NCBI GenBank assembly: GCA_024235795.1
Contig: JACKLR010000003.1
Coordinates: 930,001 to 994,000 of the forward strand
Source: Burkholderiales bacterium
GTDB lineage: Bacteria; Pseudomonadota; Gammaproteobacteria; Burkholderiales; Nitrosomonadaceae
Direction: 5' to 3'
DNA: 64,000 nucleotides
Under the pieces are notes generated by a model, which ran no database searches, was not told where the DNA came from, and worked only from the letters and a program-made list of their open reading frames with translations. The position numbers and the translations under genes are program-made. Shown piece after piece: positions 53,325 through 61,871 of this stretch; within the stretch, counting starts at the first letter, position 1; every line of letters starts with the position of its first letter.

Positions 53325-53879
53325 TTAAATCGCTGACTCCGAATGGTGATGAATTTCGACATGAACCGGAACCGGACGTAGGATGGTGTCTGGTATAGGG
53401 GCCGTTAGCTGTAGTTTCTTCAAAAGCGTGGTTACTTCTTCCTGTGGTGCATCAGTTTGTATCTCCACGACAATTTTTATTTCTTCAAATCCAGGATTAC
53501 CAGACTCTATCGCATAAGCCGCTCGGAAATTCACCCGCCCTGAGACATGCAACCGGAGTGATTCCACATTGACTCGGGCAGCAGATAATCCGCCGATGTA
53601 AGTGGCAGTGAGACAATGGCCAACCGCGGTAAGTAGAAGATCCTGCGGTGTAACACCCATGCCCTCTCCACCGTAGCGGACCGGTTCATCGCCGATGATC
53701 ATCTGACTGCCATTTACGCACGTGGTAGTGTGGTAACCGTTATCCCAAACAATTGTTGCCCGGCAGTAAGGTTTGGCAATGTCATTGCCTCCTCCCATTT
53801 TAATTTGATCGTATATGATTTGAGATTGCTCAAGATTAATTCCATTGACGATATTTTTGATATTTAAGTCAACCATCAT
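53325..53879 (-). CDS. OsmC-family protein
   Basis: 184 residues; AAGGAGGTCCG before ATG 53879 fixes the start. It shows GGEGMGVTPQDLLLTAVGHCLTATYI with the catalytic Cys, and the beta-alpha pattern of OsmC/Ohr. In peroxide-reducing members a second Cys stands in a CP motif late in the chain; here the matching stretch reads LTAPIPDTIL, with Ala instead. A role as a thiol-dependent hydrolase or carrier is therefore more likely than peroxidase. Confidence 0.87.
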   Translation of the reverse strand: MMVDLNIKNIVNGINLEQSQIIYDQIKMGGGNDIAKPYCRATIVWDNGYHTTTCVNGSQMIIGDEPVRYGGEGMGVTPQDLLLTAVGHCLTATYIGGLSAARVNVESLRLHVSGRVNFRAAYAIESGNPGFEEIKIVVEIQTDAPQEEVTTLLKKLQLTAPIPDTILRPVPVHVEIHHHSESAI

Positions 53880-54343
53880 CGGACCTCCTTGACAAACAAG
53901 TTAAAGAAATAAGCTCCTTGCATTCTTATCGAACATTTTGATCGTTCGATACTATTTCTGTTGTTCACTTTGAAATAAGTAGACCAATCATTCTCTTTTT
54001 TGAAGCATAGTATACTAGAAGTAGTGAATTGACAAGATTGGATTATTAAATTTTGATGATACTGGATCTGCGATATAAGAGGCTGGCAGTCAAGCCGATT
54101 CATGCTGCGTCACCGGTCCAACCAAAAGCTGTTGTGACTAATCTTCTCTCGTCTTAGGATGTTTTTTTGCTCATAGAATGACTTAATTTTTTTGATGGAA
54201 AGAGAGCCCATCCCAATGGGTAAATAAATAAAATTAATAATAAGAATGTGCGTTGCATTTTCCAATTCCAAACTGGTTGGGTAAGTGCCGCCTTCTTCAA
54301 GATCGGGACGATTGCATACAATGAAGGCCGATATCTAAAAATG
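53880..54343. other. Gene-free interval upstream of osmC
   Basis: About 460 bases lie between fmdB-like and osmC. Near its left end is a strong palindrome (listed separately) that suggests a regulated promoter for osmC. Short open frames here have no start context or recognisable similarity. Otherwise I see nothing. Confidence 0.5.
53927..53951. promoter_or_regulatory. Palindromic operator candidate upstream of osmC
   Basis: Arms TATCGAAC and GTTCGATA are perfect 8-bp complements around a 9-base spacer, a layout common for TetR dimers. It lies 48-72 bases before the osmC start, overlapping the likely promoter. The TetR gene two genes downstream is the obvious candidate regulator. Confidence 0.55.
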
Positions 54344-54586
54344 TTAATGATGTCGACATTCGCACCCAGGTGCGTGTGCATGACTTGTCTGATCAGTTTT
54401 TGGTTGCAACGAGCGTACTGCCAGATCACGGCCACGGGTCATGTTGCCATGCATCGCAGGAGCAGAAAGAATCACTTTTTCTGCCGCGCTCCCACATGCC
54501 GGACAATACGGTTTGGGTGCATTGATCGAATGGCGCGCTTCAAATTTGCGTTTGCATTGTATACACAAGTAGTCATAAGTTGGCAT
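54344..54586 (-). CDS. FmdB-family zinc-ribbon protein
   Basis: 80 residues: MPTYDYLCIQCKRKFEARHSI...YCPACGSAAEKVILS gives the two CxxC zinc knuckles of the FmdB_reg family, followed by a His/Cys-rich tail (APGCECRHH). In methylotrophs FmdB is a regulator of formamidase; most homologues are uncharacterised. It lies 102 bases after the carbonic anhydrase stop, so it probably shares the sigma-54-driven transcript. Confidence 0.88.
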   Translation of the reverse strand: MPTYDYLCIQCKRKFEARHSINAPKPYCPACGSAAEKVILSAPAMHGNMTRGRDLAVRSLQPKTDQTSHAHAPGCECRHH

Positions 54587-54688
54587 TTGGCATCCTTATT
54601 TTTTACATTAATGAGATTTCTCAGAAACGTTAAAGTGTGACCACTTGTTATGCTAAGTGGTCACACTATTAAGTTTTTTGTCTTGAAC

Positions 54689-55342
54689 TTAGCTCCAACG
54701 AGGTGGCTGTTGGCCTTTGACACCGAATTGCGCTGAAGTAACATCAGTCCTGGCCCGTTTATCGGCATCTCGCGTTGGGGCTCTCAACCGGCGTGTCTCA
54801 ACTTCCCAGACCCAACCGCTAATGATTACATCCTTGGGAATGAGAGGATGATTTTTAAATGCTTCGATGGTTTTCATGCAGGTTTCATCCACGTCGTCCA
54901 TCATTCCGATCCACTTGGCAAAAGCTCCCTTCTCCAGCTTCTGCTCTGGCAGCGTAGGATCCAATACGATATTATCCGGATCGATTCCTTTATCTCGGAA
55001 AACCTTTTCCAGATCAGTCGCATTTGCAGATAACATGCCGCATTGAGTATGCTGCACAATGACAATTTCCTTAGTGCCAAAAAAATTACAAGTTAGCATC
55101 GCAGAGCGAATTGCATCGTCGGTGACAATTCCTCCGGCATTACGGAAGCAGTGCGCATCGCCATGACCTGCTGGGGTATCGACATGGATACCGAGCGCTT
55201 CATCTATTGGTAAGCGTTCGTCCATGCACGCAAGCACCCACAACTTCCGGTTATTATGCCCGGCCGGCCCATGACGACGACGTTGTGCCCAGTGATCATA
55301 TGCAGCTAAGCGTGTATCCAATTCTTCTTTGAGAGTTTTCAA
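54689..55342 (-). CDS. Beta-class carbonic anhydrase-like enzyme
   Basis: 217 residues. The zinc and catalytic residues of the beta class are present: LACMDERLPID (Cys, Asp-Arg dyad), RNAGGIVTDDAIRS, and VQHTQCGML (His, Cys). The overall layout resembles the clade that contains carbonyl sulfide hydrolase as well as CO2-hydrating enzymes, so either activity is possible. It is the first gene after a strong sigma-54 promoter and faces a sigma-54 activator, which is unusual for a housekeeping carbonic anhydrase. Confidence 0.88.
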   Translation of the reverse strand: MKTLKEELDTRLAAYDHWAQRRRHGPAGHNNRKLWVLACMDERLPIDEALGIHVDTPAGHGDAHCFRNAGGIVTDDAIRSAMLTCNFFGTKEIVIVQHTQCGMLSANATDLEKVFRDKGIDPDNIVLDPTLPEQKLEKGAFAKWIGMMDDVDETCMKTIEAFKNHPLIPKDVIISGWVWEVETRRLRAPTRDADKRARTDVTSAQFGVKGQQPPRWS

Positions 55343-55474
55343 TTTTGAGTCTCCTCATTAATAGATTGCAATTTAAATCTTCCTAAAACGATCTAGTTTC
55401 ACAGTAGAACCTAGAGGGATTTCTAAGAGTATTTAACCCATGCATCTGGTTATTTTCAGATGCTATAAAATTAC

Positions 55475-55491
55475 ATGCAAATAACGTGCCA
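55475..55491 (-). promoter_or_regulatory. Sigma-54 (-24/-12) promoter of the carbonic anhydrase gene
   Basis: The minus strand reads TGGCACGTTATTTGCAT, matching the consensus TGGCAC-N5-TTGCA at every position with correct 5-base spacing. It points towards the carbonic anhydrase start, about 130 bases downstream. The divergent gene encodes a sigma-54 activator. Confidence 0.9.
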
Positions 55492-55554
55492 CTGAGCTAA
55501 AAATAATATTTATTCTTAATTACAATAAGTTAGATTTTATTTGTTGCTCTATTA

Positions 55555-55591
55555 GTGAACTTATGCTTCAATTAGTGAAGATGAACTTCAC
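55555..55591. promoter_or_regulatory. Tandem activator-binding palindromes
   Basis: GTGAAC...CTTCAA at 55555-55571 and GTGAAG ATGAA CTTCAC at 55575-55591 are two similar inverted repeats about 20 bases apart, i.e. two helix turns. They lie about 65-115 bases upstream of the sigma-54 promoter and directly before the activator's own start codon, so they fit both activation of the carbonic anhydrase gene and autoregulation. Confidence 0.7.
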
Positions 55592-55607
55592 GCATGATCC
55601 ATAATCT

Positions 55608-57170
55608 ATGAACAACAATCCTCTTTCTGAGTTAACGCCGATATTTTTTTTGCAAACTTTCATTCTTGAACTGATACATGCCAGCGAACAACAGGGACAA
55701 AAGCATTGTGAACAGTTGATTGAGCATATAGCCCAAACGGCAGGATGCTTTTTTGAAGAAACTTATCGAGAAAATACTCATAAAAGTGAACAGTTCGATA
55801 ATGAGAGCTATACCGAACTGATACTTGGTATCAAAAACAATATCGGTGGGAAATTCTCACTAGTCTCCAGTGATCAGGACTGTATTACAGTTACCAACTC
55901 TCGCTGTCCTTTTGGCGAACAAGTCACCAAGTTTCCTGAATTATGCAGGATGACTTCCAGCGTATTTGGAGGCATCGCAGCCAGAAACTTTGGTTATGCC
56001 AAAGTTGATATCAAAAAAAGTATTGCTCGCCAGGATGGCAGATGTGATGTATGTATTTACACCAATCCACAGGCAGCAAAAGGGCATGCTGGCATGGAAT
56101 ATACTGATACAACACCAGTCAAGGAAATTAACGATGCAAATGAATTACAGTGCCGAATTGAAACTAGTATGCAAAGGCTTTGGCAGAAACAAAATAGGCT
56201 AATATCAGAAAAACATCAGCCTCCTGCAATTATCGCAAAATCACCAATGATGCAGGAAATACTGCAATCAATCGAGGTTATTGCCCCTACCTTGGCAACG
56301 GTTCTGATTCAAGGCCAAACAGGTGTAGGTAAAGAGCTGATAGCACGTGCCATTCATGCGATGAGCAATCGTTCCCATAAACCATTCATCGCCATTAATT
56401 GCGGCGCAATTCCAGAAAGCCTGATTGAAAGTACCTTGTTTGGACATGAAAAAGGCGCTTTCACAGGAGCCATAGAAGTACACCAAGGCTATTTTGAACG
56501 ATCTGAAGGCGGTACTTTGTTTTTGGATGAAGTCGATTCGCTGTCGCCAGCAGCACAAACCAGGTTGCTTCGTGTGATCCAGGAAGCAGAGTTGGAGAGG
56601 GTTGGCGGCAAGCAAACTTTGGCGGTTGATGTGAGAATCATCTCAGCAACAAATCAGAATTTGGAAAGTCTTGTTAAGCAGGATATGTTCCGCAATGACC
56701 TATACTATCGCATCAATGTAGTGCGTTTAAGTATTCCTCCTTTGGTCGAGCGATCAGAAGACTTGCCTTATCTTGTGCAATTGATCATTCAGCGATTGAA
56801 CAAGCGATATAACAAACAGGTTAAATCAGTAAGCCGTGAAGTTATGCAGAAAATCCGCGCCTATCATTGGCCAGGCAATGTCCGTGAGTTGGAAAACATT
56901 CTAGAGCGTAGCATCTTGTTTGTTAGTGGAAAAGAAATGACTGAACTGGATATAGAGCTTCGAACTGAAACAAAAAGCATTGGTGAATGGAAAGACGAAA
57001 AAGAACATGCTCTTACTAAAATTGAAAAATCATTTCTAGAATCAGCTCTGAAGCAACATCACGGAAATATAAAAAGAGTTTCCGAAAATATGGGAATTTC
57101 ATCACGTGCAATTTACACCAAACTAAAAAAACATAATATTAACTTGGCAGATTTTCGTCCTCTTGATTGA
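55608..57170 (+). CDS. Sigma-54-dependent activator with V4R/methanogen-output-type sensor domain
   Basis: 520 residues. The N-terminal 160 residues form a sensor domain with conserved Cys (NSRCPFGEQV...PELCRMTSSVFGGIAARNFGYAKVDIKKSIARQDGRCDVCIY), a type known in NtrC-like activators for small ligands. The AAA+ domain has Walker A GQTGVGKE near 235, GAFTGA near 282 and Walker B GGTLFLDEVD. A Fis-type helix-turn-helix (NIKRVSENMGISSRAIYTKLKKHNI) ends the protein. It should activate the divergent carbonic anhydrase promoter. No clear ribosome site precedes the ATG. Confidence 0.93.
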   Translation: MNNNPLSELTPIFFLQTFILELIHASEQQGQKHCEQLIEHIAQTAGCFFEETYRENTHKSEQFDNESYTELILGIKNNIGGKFSLVSSDQDCITVTNSRCPFGEQVTKFPELCRMTSSVFGGIAARNFGYAKVDIKKSIARQDGRCDVCIYTNPQAAKGHAGMEYTDTTPVKEINDANELQCRIETSMQRLWQKQNRLISEKHQPPAIIAKSPMMQEILQSIEVIAPTLATVLIQGQTGVGKELIARAIHAMSNRSHKPFIAINCGAIPESLIESTLFGHEKGAFTGAIEVHQGYFERSEGGTLFLDEVDSLSPAAQTRLLRVIQEAELERVGGKQTLAVDVRIISATNQNLESLVKQDMFRNDLYYRINVVRLSIPPLVERSEDLPYLVQLIIQRLNKRYNKQVKSVSREVMQKIRAYHWPGNVRELENILERSILFVSGKEMTELDIELRTETKSIGEWKDEKEHALTKIEKSFLESALKQHHGNIKRVSENMGISSRAIYTKLKKHNINLADFRPLD

Positions 57171-57261
57171 GAACCATTACTCACATTTGTATCCCGTCAA
57201 CACAAACTGGGCAAAATAGTTTGGTTGTCCTGACTGACACGGCCTGACTTAGATTATCAAA

Positions 57262-57462
57262 AGACGAATCGGTAAAAGCGCTGCCTCAATTTGATGTGGA
57301 TTAAGATCAATACACGCGCCAAACAATACGTGCCCAGATCGATCAACTCCCGCTACTACCAATTCGGCTTAACTCATGCACGTAGTAGTTGGCATAGTAA
57401 TCCATGATCATATTTTCGGTCTCTTTGGTCTTTTGCATGGGATTCTGATTTATATCTGTCAT
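57262..57462 (-). pseudogene. N-terminal remnant of an SNF2-type helicase gene
   Basis: From ATG 57462 the frame reads MTDINQNPMQKTKETENMIMDYYANYYVHELSRIGSSGS and stops. One frame over, it continues VDRSGHVLFGACIDLNPHQIEAAL. The pattern YxAHEL...VDLNPHQxEAALF is the beginning of large SNF2-related helicases found in defence and accessory loci. Homology ends near 57262, before the Walker A motif. Only this 5' scrap remains. Confidence 0.55.
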
Positions 57463-57535
57463 TCATTACTGAATCTGCGGTATGTTTGTTAATTTGTTTC
57501 ATAAGTTAATTTTAGATAAGCAGTGATCCTTTCAA

Positions 57536-57660
57536 GGTCAATCTGAATCGCTCCGGGTTTGCAGGAGATTCTATTTCTTGGGAGGATAGAGTAATGAGAA
57601 ACAAGTGAGGTATTCGCCGGAGATTCTGGAATGGGCTTAATCTGACAGTTTGTAGTTATC
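57536..57660 (+). repeat. Left-end remnant of an IS3-family element
   Basis: TGAATCGCTCCGGGTTTGCAG at 57542 and the following AGGAGATTC, then GGGAGGATAGAGTA before ATGAGAAACAAG, resemble the left end and orfA start of IS3-group elements. The fourth codon is followed by TGA because of a lost base (AAGTGAGGTATTCGCCGGAG where AAGAGGTATTC would be expected). Nothing further of the IS is present. Confidence 0.5.
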
Positions 57661-57842
57661 GTACAGTATCGACTTGTTTAATTTAACTGTCCGATACCTC
57701 TCAAGCATCTGAATGTTCATCTCTTTAATCGATAGTATTCGCGCCGTGATATGGAAGCTATTTGGCTCTACAAATTAGAAGAGTGGGGGTTGAAACAGGC
57801 TAATCGTAAAATCGACGAGTTGTCGGTTACTTGCATTAAACT

Positions 57843-58035
57843 GAACCCCTCGACTTTAAGTCGAGGGGTTCATGGTTTTAATCAATTACTTTATAAAATC
57901 AAAACTATGCTCTTAAATCTATGGTCATGTCGACTCGAAGCCGACTGAATACAGTTTTTGGATAATGATTTAGCGTATGTTCTTCGGACATACCACTTAA
58001 CTTTGTTTCGTCTAACGAGGGGTTTCAACCATCAC
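57843..58035. repeat. IS200/IS605-type end remnants (hairpin pair without transposase)
   Basis: A perfect 14-bp-arm palindrome at 57843-57871 (GAACCCCTCGACTT / AAGTCGAGGGGTTC) is followed about 150 bases later by CTAACGAGGGGTTTCAACC at 58012-58030. Imperfect subterminal palindromes with this CGAGGGGTTC core are typical of IS200/IS605 and IS1341-type ends. The intervening bases include small hairpins (TGTTCTTCGGACATA) and no tnpA or tnpB. The rest of 57171-58458 is non-coding apart from the helicase and IS3 scraps and a 43-codon fragment (58033-58165) ending KKLIVPNLYQSKY. Confidence 0.5.
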
Positions 58036-58458
58036 CAAAAGAGACACTGAAAAAACAGCTTGCCACGATAATTGTTAATCAACAGGTTTCAGTTTTAGAG
58101 TCAGCTCAAATAAAAAAGTTGGTTAAGAAATTGATTGTGCCAAATTTGTACCAGAGTAAATATTAAAAAATTGAAAACAGGATTTTTAATCGGTGGACTT
58201 AAATGTATCGCTGCGGCCTCGTGGTGTGCCCAGTTGAAAACCGCTAAAAGTCAATTTTACGTCTTTGGTGTCGAGTCGTTCTTCCGATTCTGTTCAATCC
58301 CGGATTTTATATGCTGTTCAAGCATAAGCCATCTTTTTCAATCAAATCATACTCCGCATTTCAAAGCTTCCAGGGTTTCTCCAAAATCAGATTGCAGTGA
58401 AGTTTTGCTCCATTTGTCACTTTTATAAAATTAATGATAAGAGAATGACACAAAATTT

Positions 58459-58659
58459 CTAATAATTCCAGATGCCATCATCACCTTCTTTCAGGCACGA
58501 TCCATTAGCATCCAATCCGTAGGGACACTCTATTTTTTCACCAGCAATTTTTTTTTCATAATTTTCCCTTTCTCTTTCATTAATCGTCACCGAAGGGCGA
58601 CCACACGCGGTTATCAGCATAACCGACAGAGCAATAGTAATCGCATTAACACGAATCAT
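58459..58659 (-). CDS. Small lipoprotein
   Basis: 66 residues from ATG at 58659 (MIRVNAITIALSVMLITACGRPS). The lipobox LITAC predicts lipidation at Cys19. The mature 48-residue peptide is charged and contains CPYG and GSCLKEGDDGIW. I do not recognise a family. Preceded by GGGAG. Function unknown. Confidence 0.65.
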   Translation of the reverse strand: MIRVNAITIALSVMLITACGRPSVTINERERENYEKKIAGEKIECPYGLDANGSCLKEGDDGIWNY

Positions 58660-58957
58660 AAAATAACTCCCTATAAGTTTCATAATTACCTTACCGTGGG
58701 TATAATTGAATTCTCATGAAGAGATATGCCTTCATAGAAATATTTGCATATGGTGTCTGCCCGAAAATCAATTATCTGATTGTTCAAGGGGCGGACGGGG
58801 GGATACAACGAACGAGGTCTCACGCAAGTATTGAATCTCCTGCAAAAAGGGCGCCTGATCAGCGATACATGTGTATGTTCAGTTCAATTGTGTGCCAGTT
58901 GGATAAATAGCAGGCTCCGACAAGGCGAACATAAAGTCGAACAACTTGATATTCACA

Positions 58958-59075
58958 CTTCCTTTGTTTTTCTTCACGATAATTTCCACAAAATTTTCAG
59001 AGTGGAATTATCTACTGCTTCCTATATAGAATAAATACCGTTTTCTAGATAACATTGATCCATTAATGGAGCAAT
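58958..59075 (+). repeat. Left arm of a roughly 118-bp inverted repeat flanking the lysR gene
   Basis: CTTCC...GTTTTTCTTCA, GAGTGGAATTATCTACTGC, TAGAATAAATAC and ATAACATTG recur in inverted orientation at 60105-60222, with roughly 85 percent identity by eye. The arm ends in ATCCATTAATGGAGCAAT, a version of the LysR operator. The rest of 58684-59223 shows no recognisable gene. Confidence 0.8.
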
Positions 59076-59223
59076 CCCCATGTGGGATTTTTGCATGTTG
59101 ATTGACAGAATTCAGAATACTCACATATTTCAAGAATGCTCCGCCTTTTCGTCCAATTTTGCCTTGCACTGTACCCATTGATTGAATCTAGAACAGGCTC
59201 TAAGAGGAAATTTCGGCATTCTG

Positions 59224-60099
59224 TTACACCTTGCCCAGGCGCTCCCGTAAGAACTTAATGAAGTGCTGTGTTTTTGCAGGCAGTAACCGGGTTTCCGTAA
59301 CGGCATAAACGGATACCGGAGTTCCATGCCATTGGGGGAGTACGCGTTGCAATCGTCCATTGGCGAGATCGTCAGCGACAATTTTTTCCAGCATCATGAT
59401 GATGCCCATATCAAGAGTTGCCAAGCGGCAAATCATACCGATACTGTTGAGCTTGAAACGACTATTAATAGAAATTTTGGTAGTGTTCACTCCATCGTGA
59501 AGTGTCCACGTATTGGCTTTCATGATGCTCAGACACTCATGATGCGCCAGATCGGCTGGCTTGACAGGATCTCCAGAGCGGTCAAGATAACGAGGTGAAG
59601 CGTAAAGATACGCAGGAAGCGCCGCTAGTGGGCGCGCGATCAATTGCGAATTTTCTGGCTCTCCCATGCGGATTGCAACATCGAAAGGCTCACTTACTAG
59701 ATCGACCCACCGTGACGTAAGATCGAAGTCAAAGACGATACTCGGATAGAGTTTTGCAAATTCGGTGATCAAAGGTGCCATGTAGGTCACCGCAAAGTCT
59801 ACAGGCAGCGAAGCGCGTAGCACGCCGCTGGGCTGTGCGAGCATTTCACCAAGTTGTTCATGCGCGAGTTTGGCTTCATTGACTATACGCTTACAACGCT
59901 CATAGTAAATCTGGCCAGCCTCGGTTAACTCAATCTTGCGTGTTGTACGGTGCAAAAGGCGCAACCCAATTGCCTTTTCCAGCATACTGATTCGCCGCGA
60001 CAGGGTTGAATTCGGCATTCCGATAATATCTGCAGCACCGCGAAAGCTCTTGGCCTTAACAACTTCCACAAACAGGGCCATGTCATTCAGAAATTCCAT
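59224..60099 (-). CDS. LysR-family transcriptional regulator
   Basis: 291 residues. The N-terminal winged helix reads MALFVEVVKAKSFRGAADIIGMPNSTLSRRISMLEKAIGLRLLHRTTRKIELTEAG, and the C-terminal part is a LysR effector domain (DLVSEPFDVAIRMGEPENSQLIARPL). It is divergent from the SphA/MetA-like gene, with a palindromic operator at its own start, so it most likely regulates that gene and itself. Confidence 0.93.
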   Translation of the reverse strand: MEFLNDMALFVEVVKAKSFRGAADIIGMPNSTLSRRISMLEKAIGLRLLHRTTRKIELTEAGQIYYERCKRIVNEAKLAHEQLGEMLAQPSGVLRASLPVDFAVTYMAPLITEFAKLYPSIVFDFDLTSRWVDLVSEPFDVAIRMGEPENSQLIARPLAALPAYLYASPRYLDRSGDPVKPADLAHHECLSIMKANTWTLHDGVNTTKISINSRFKLNSIGMICRLATLDMGIIMMLEKIVADDLANGRLQRVLPQWHGTPVSVYAVTETRLLPAKTQHFIKFLRERLGKV

Positions 60100-60104
60100 A
60101 GTTA

Positions 60105-60222
60105 ATGCTCCATTGATGGAGCAATGTTATCCGAAAGGGAGTATTTATTCTACATAGGAAGCAGTAGATAATTCCACTCTGAAATTTATGTGAAAATCAT
60201 CATGAAGAAAAACAAGGGAAGC
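60105..60222 (-). repeat. Right arm of the inverted repeat, containing the lysR/outer-membrane gene control region
   Basis: This arm is the divergent control region between lysR and the outer-membrane protein gene. Its complement matches 58958-59075. It contains the palindrome TGCTCCAT TG ATGGAGCA at 60106-60123, seven bases before the lysR start codon, which fits the T-N11-A type of LysR site. Confidence 0.8.
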
Positions 60223-60236
60223 ATCAAAAAGGAAAC

Positions 60237-61163
60237 ATGGGGATCAAGCTATTAGGTCTTGCCTTGATTCTATTGAGTTTAGCTGTTAGAGATACAGTAG
60301 CCAAGGAAGGTGCTGACCAGTATCCGAACGGTGCCGAGAACTGGCTAGCGGGTGCGGCGCCACCTGTGGGTAACTACTTCCTTAACTATTCCGGTCACTA
60401 CAGCGGTTCCTTGCGTAATGGCGACGGCAATAAGGTATCAGAAGCAACACTCAGTGCTTGGTTCAATGCATTTCGCTTTATTCGCATCACCGATACGCGT
60501 ATTCTGGGGGGTAATTACGGTGCGCATATTGTCATACCAATAGTGCATCAAAGTATGAATTGCGGAGACTGTACCTCAGTTGCTGGACTAGGTGATATAA
60601 CTATCAGTCCGGTCGGTTTCTCCTGGCATTTGAGTAACTGGCACTGGGTGGCAGCATTGGATATTCGCATACCTACCGGCAAGTATAAAGCCGGTAGTCC
60701 GCAGAAGAGCATCGGCACCAACTACTGGAGTATCGAACCACTCTTTGCAGTAACCTGGCTCTCCGAAAATGGGTGGGAGATATCTAGTAAGTTTATGTAT
60801 AACATCAAGAGTACGAATAAGGAATTTCGTACGGCCATCGGCGAACCGGAAATGGACTACGCATCCGGTGACGAACTCCATATTGATTTTCTTGCCGGAA
60901 AGCGTTTTGGTTTGTGGGGCATTGGGCTTTCGGGCTACTACCTAAAACAGACAACCAACGACAAACTCGGTGGACAGATAATTTCGCCAGCACTCGGTTC
61001 TTGGTCCTCGGGGCGCAAAGGTGAAGTGCTTGCGATCGGCCCCAGTGTGATCTACAACAGTCCGACCGGAACGATATTAATTGCACAGTGGCAAAATGAA
61101 ATGTACGCAACGAATCGTTTCCAGGGTTACATGGCTTGGCTGAGGTTGAACATCCCCTTCTGA
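60237..61163 (+). CDS. SphA/phenol-MetA-type outer-membrane protein
   Basis: 308 residues; AAAGGAAAC precedes ATG 60237. A signal peptide (hydrophobic 4-17, cut after VAKE near 23) is followed by GAENWLAGAAPPVGNYFLNY, GLGDITISPVGFSWHLSNWHWVAALDIRIPTGKY and amphipathic strands ending in WLRLNIPF, as in the phenol degradation MetA / SphA family of beta-barrel outer-membrane proteins. These usually take up hydrophobic substrates. No catabolic gene is adjacent. Confidence 0.88.
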   Translation: MGIKLLGLALILLSLAVRDTVAKEGADQYPNGAENWLAGAAPPVGNYFLNYSGHYSGSLRNGDGNKVSEATLSAWFNAFRFIRITDTRILGGNYGAHIVIPIVHQSMNCGDCTSVAGLGDITISPVGFSWHLSNWHWVAALDIRIPTGKYKAGSPQKSIGTNYWSIEPLFAVTWLSENGWEISSKFMYNIKSTNKEFRTAIGEPEMDYASGDELHIDFLAGKRFGLWGIGLSGYYLKQTTNDKLGGQIISPALGSWSSGRKGEVLAIGPSVIYNSPTGTILIAQWQNEMYATNRFQGYMAWLRLNIPF

Positions 61164-61336
61164 TGCTTGGTCACTTGCTCTCGCCAAGCCAGTCTCAAGC
61201 GGTCCGTTATCATTCGCACTATTAGCGCGTATTTAATCCTACGCATCAATAAACAAAATTTTATTTTTTATGTTCTTCTTGATTGAAAGTAATGAAATTA
61301 CGTGATGCTACATGCTAGGTCCTAGTTTCTTGCGTC

Positions 61337-61505
61337 TATTGTTTAAATGCTGGCGTTTTACCAGAATCAGGACAGCCAATGAACTCATAAGCGGGCAAGT
61401 TGTGGAAATTCTCAAAAGAAAAACCATCTTGCTCATCCTGATTTTCTGATTTCTGTGCCCAAGTATGCTGAACTAGAAATAGCTGTGAATTGATCAAATT
61501 AATAT
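61337..61505 (-). pseudogene. C-terminal gene fragment, unidentified
   Basis: An open frame without a start reads INLINSQLFLVQHTWAQKSENQDEQDGFSFENFHNLPAYEFIGCPDSGKTPAFKQ and stops at 61337. The sequence is compositionally protein-like, but I cannot name it, and a TGA precedes it. The remainder of 61164-61871 holds a weak hairpin after the SphA-like gene (GCTTGG...CCAAGC at 61168-61191) and no supported gene. Confidence 0.3.
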
Positions 61506-61871
61506 TCCATCATATCATTATGGTTAACGGCACATTTTATCTCATTGAATCAAAACAGAGGAGGTGCAAATAGAACGGCAATATCAATCGAAATATCTCC
61601 CTGGAAGGGCCGCAAGGATGAAACTAGATGAGACTATCATATTCAAACATATTTCACTTTACTGGAAATTTTTGTAGGCACTTTTTCGAGGTTGATCAAT
61701 CGACATCAAATTCGTTAGTGCAACATTATGCAGTAATTAGCGGTGAAAATCTACGTCTCGTGGTTCAGCTGCAGCATTTAACTGTCTATGAAATAAGCTT
61801 CCCATACAATATTCTTCTGAATGTTGCTAATCAAGGTGTTTTTGATATCTTCATAAAGAATGTTCTTCAAG

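Noticed and set aside
53876..54103. A 75-codon minus-strand frame before osmC
   Set aside because: It covers the operator palindrome and promoter region, has no similarity and no ribosome site.
57751..57948. A 65-codon open frame overlapping the CGAGGGG palindrome
   Set aside because: It reads through the hairpin and has no ribosome site or recognisable domain; the palindrome explains the open frame.
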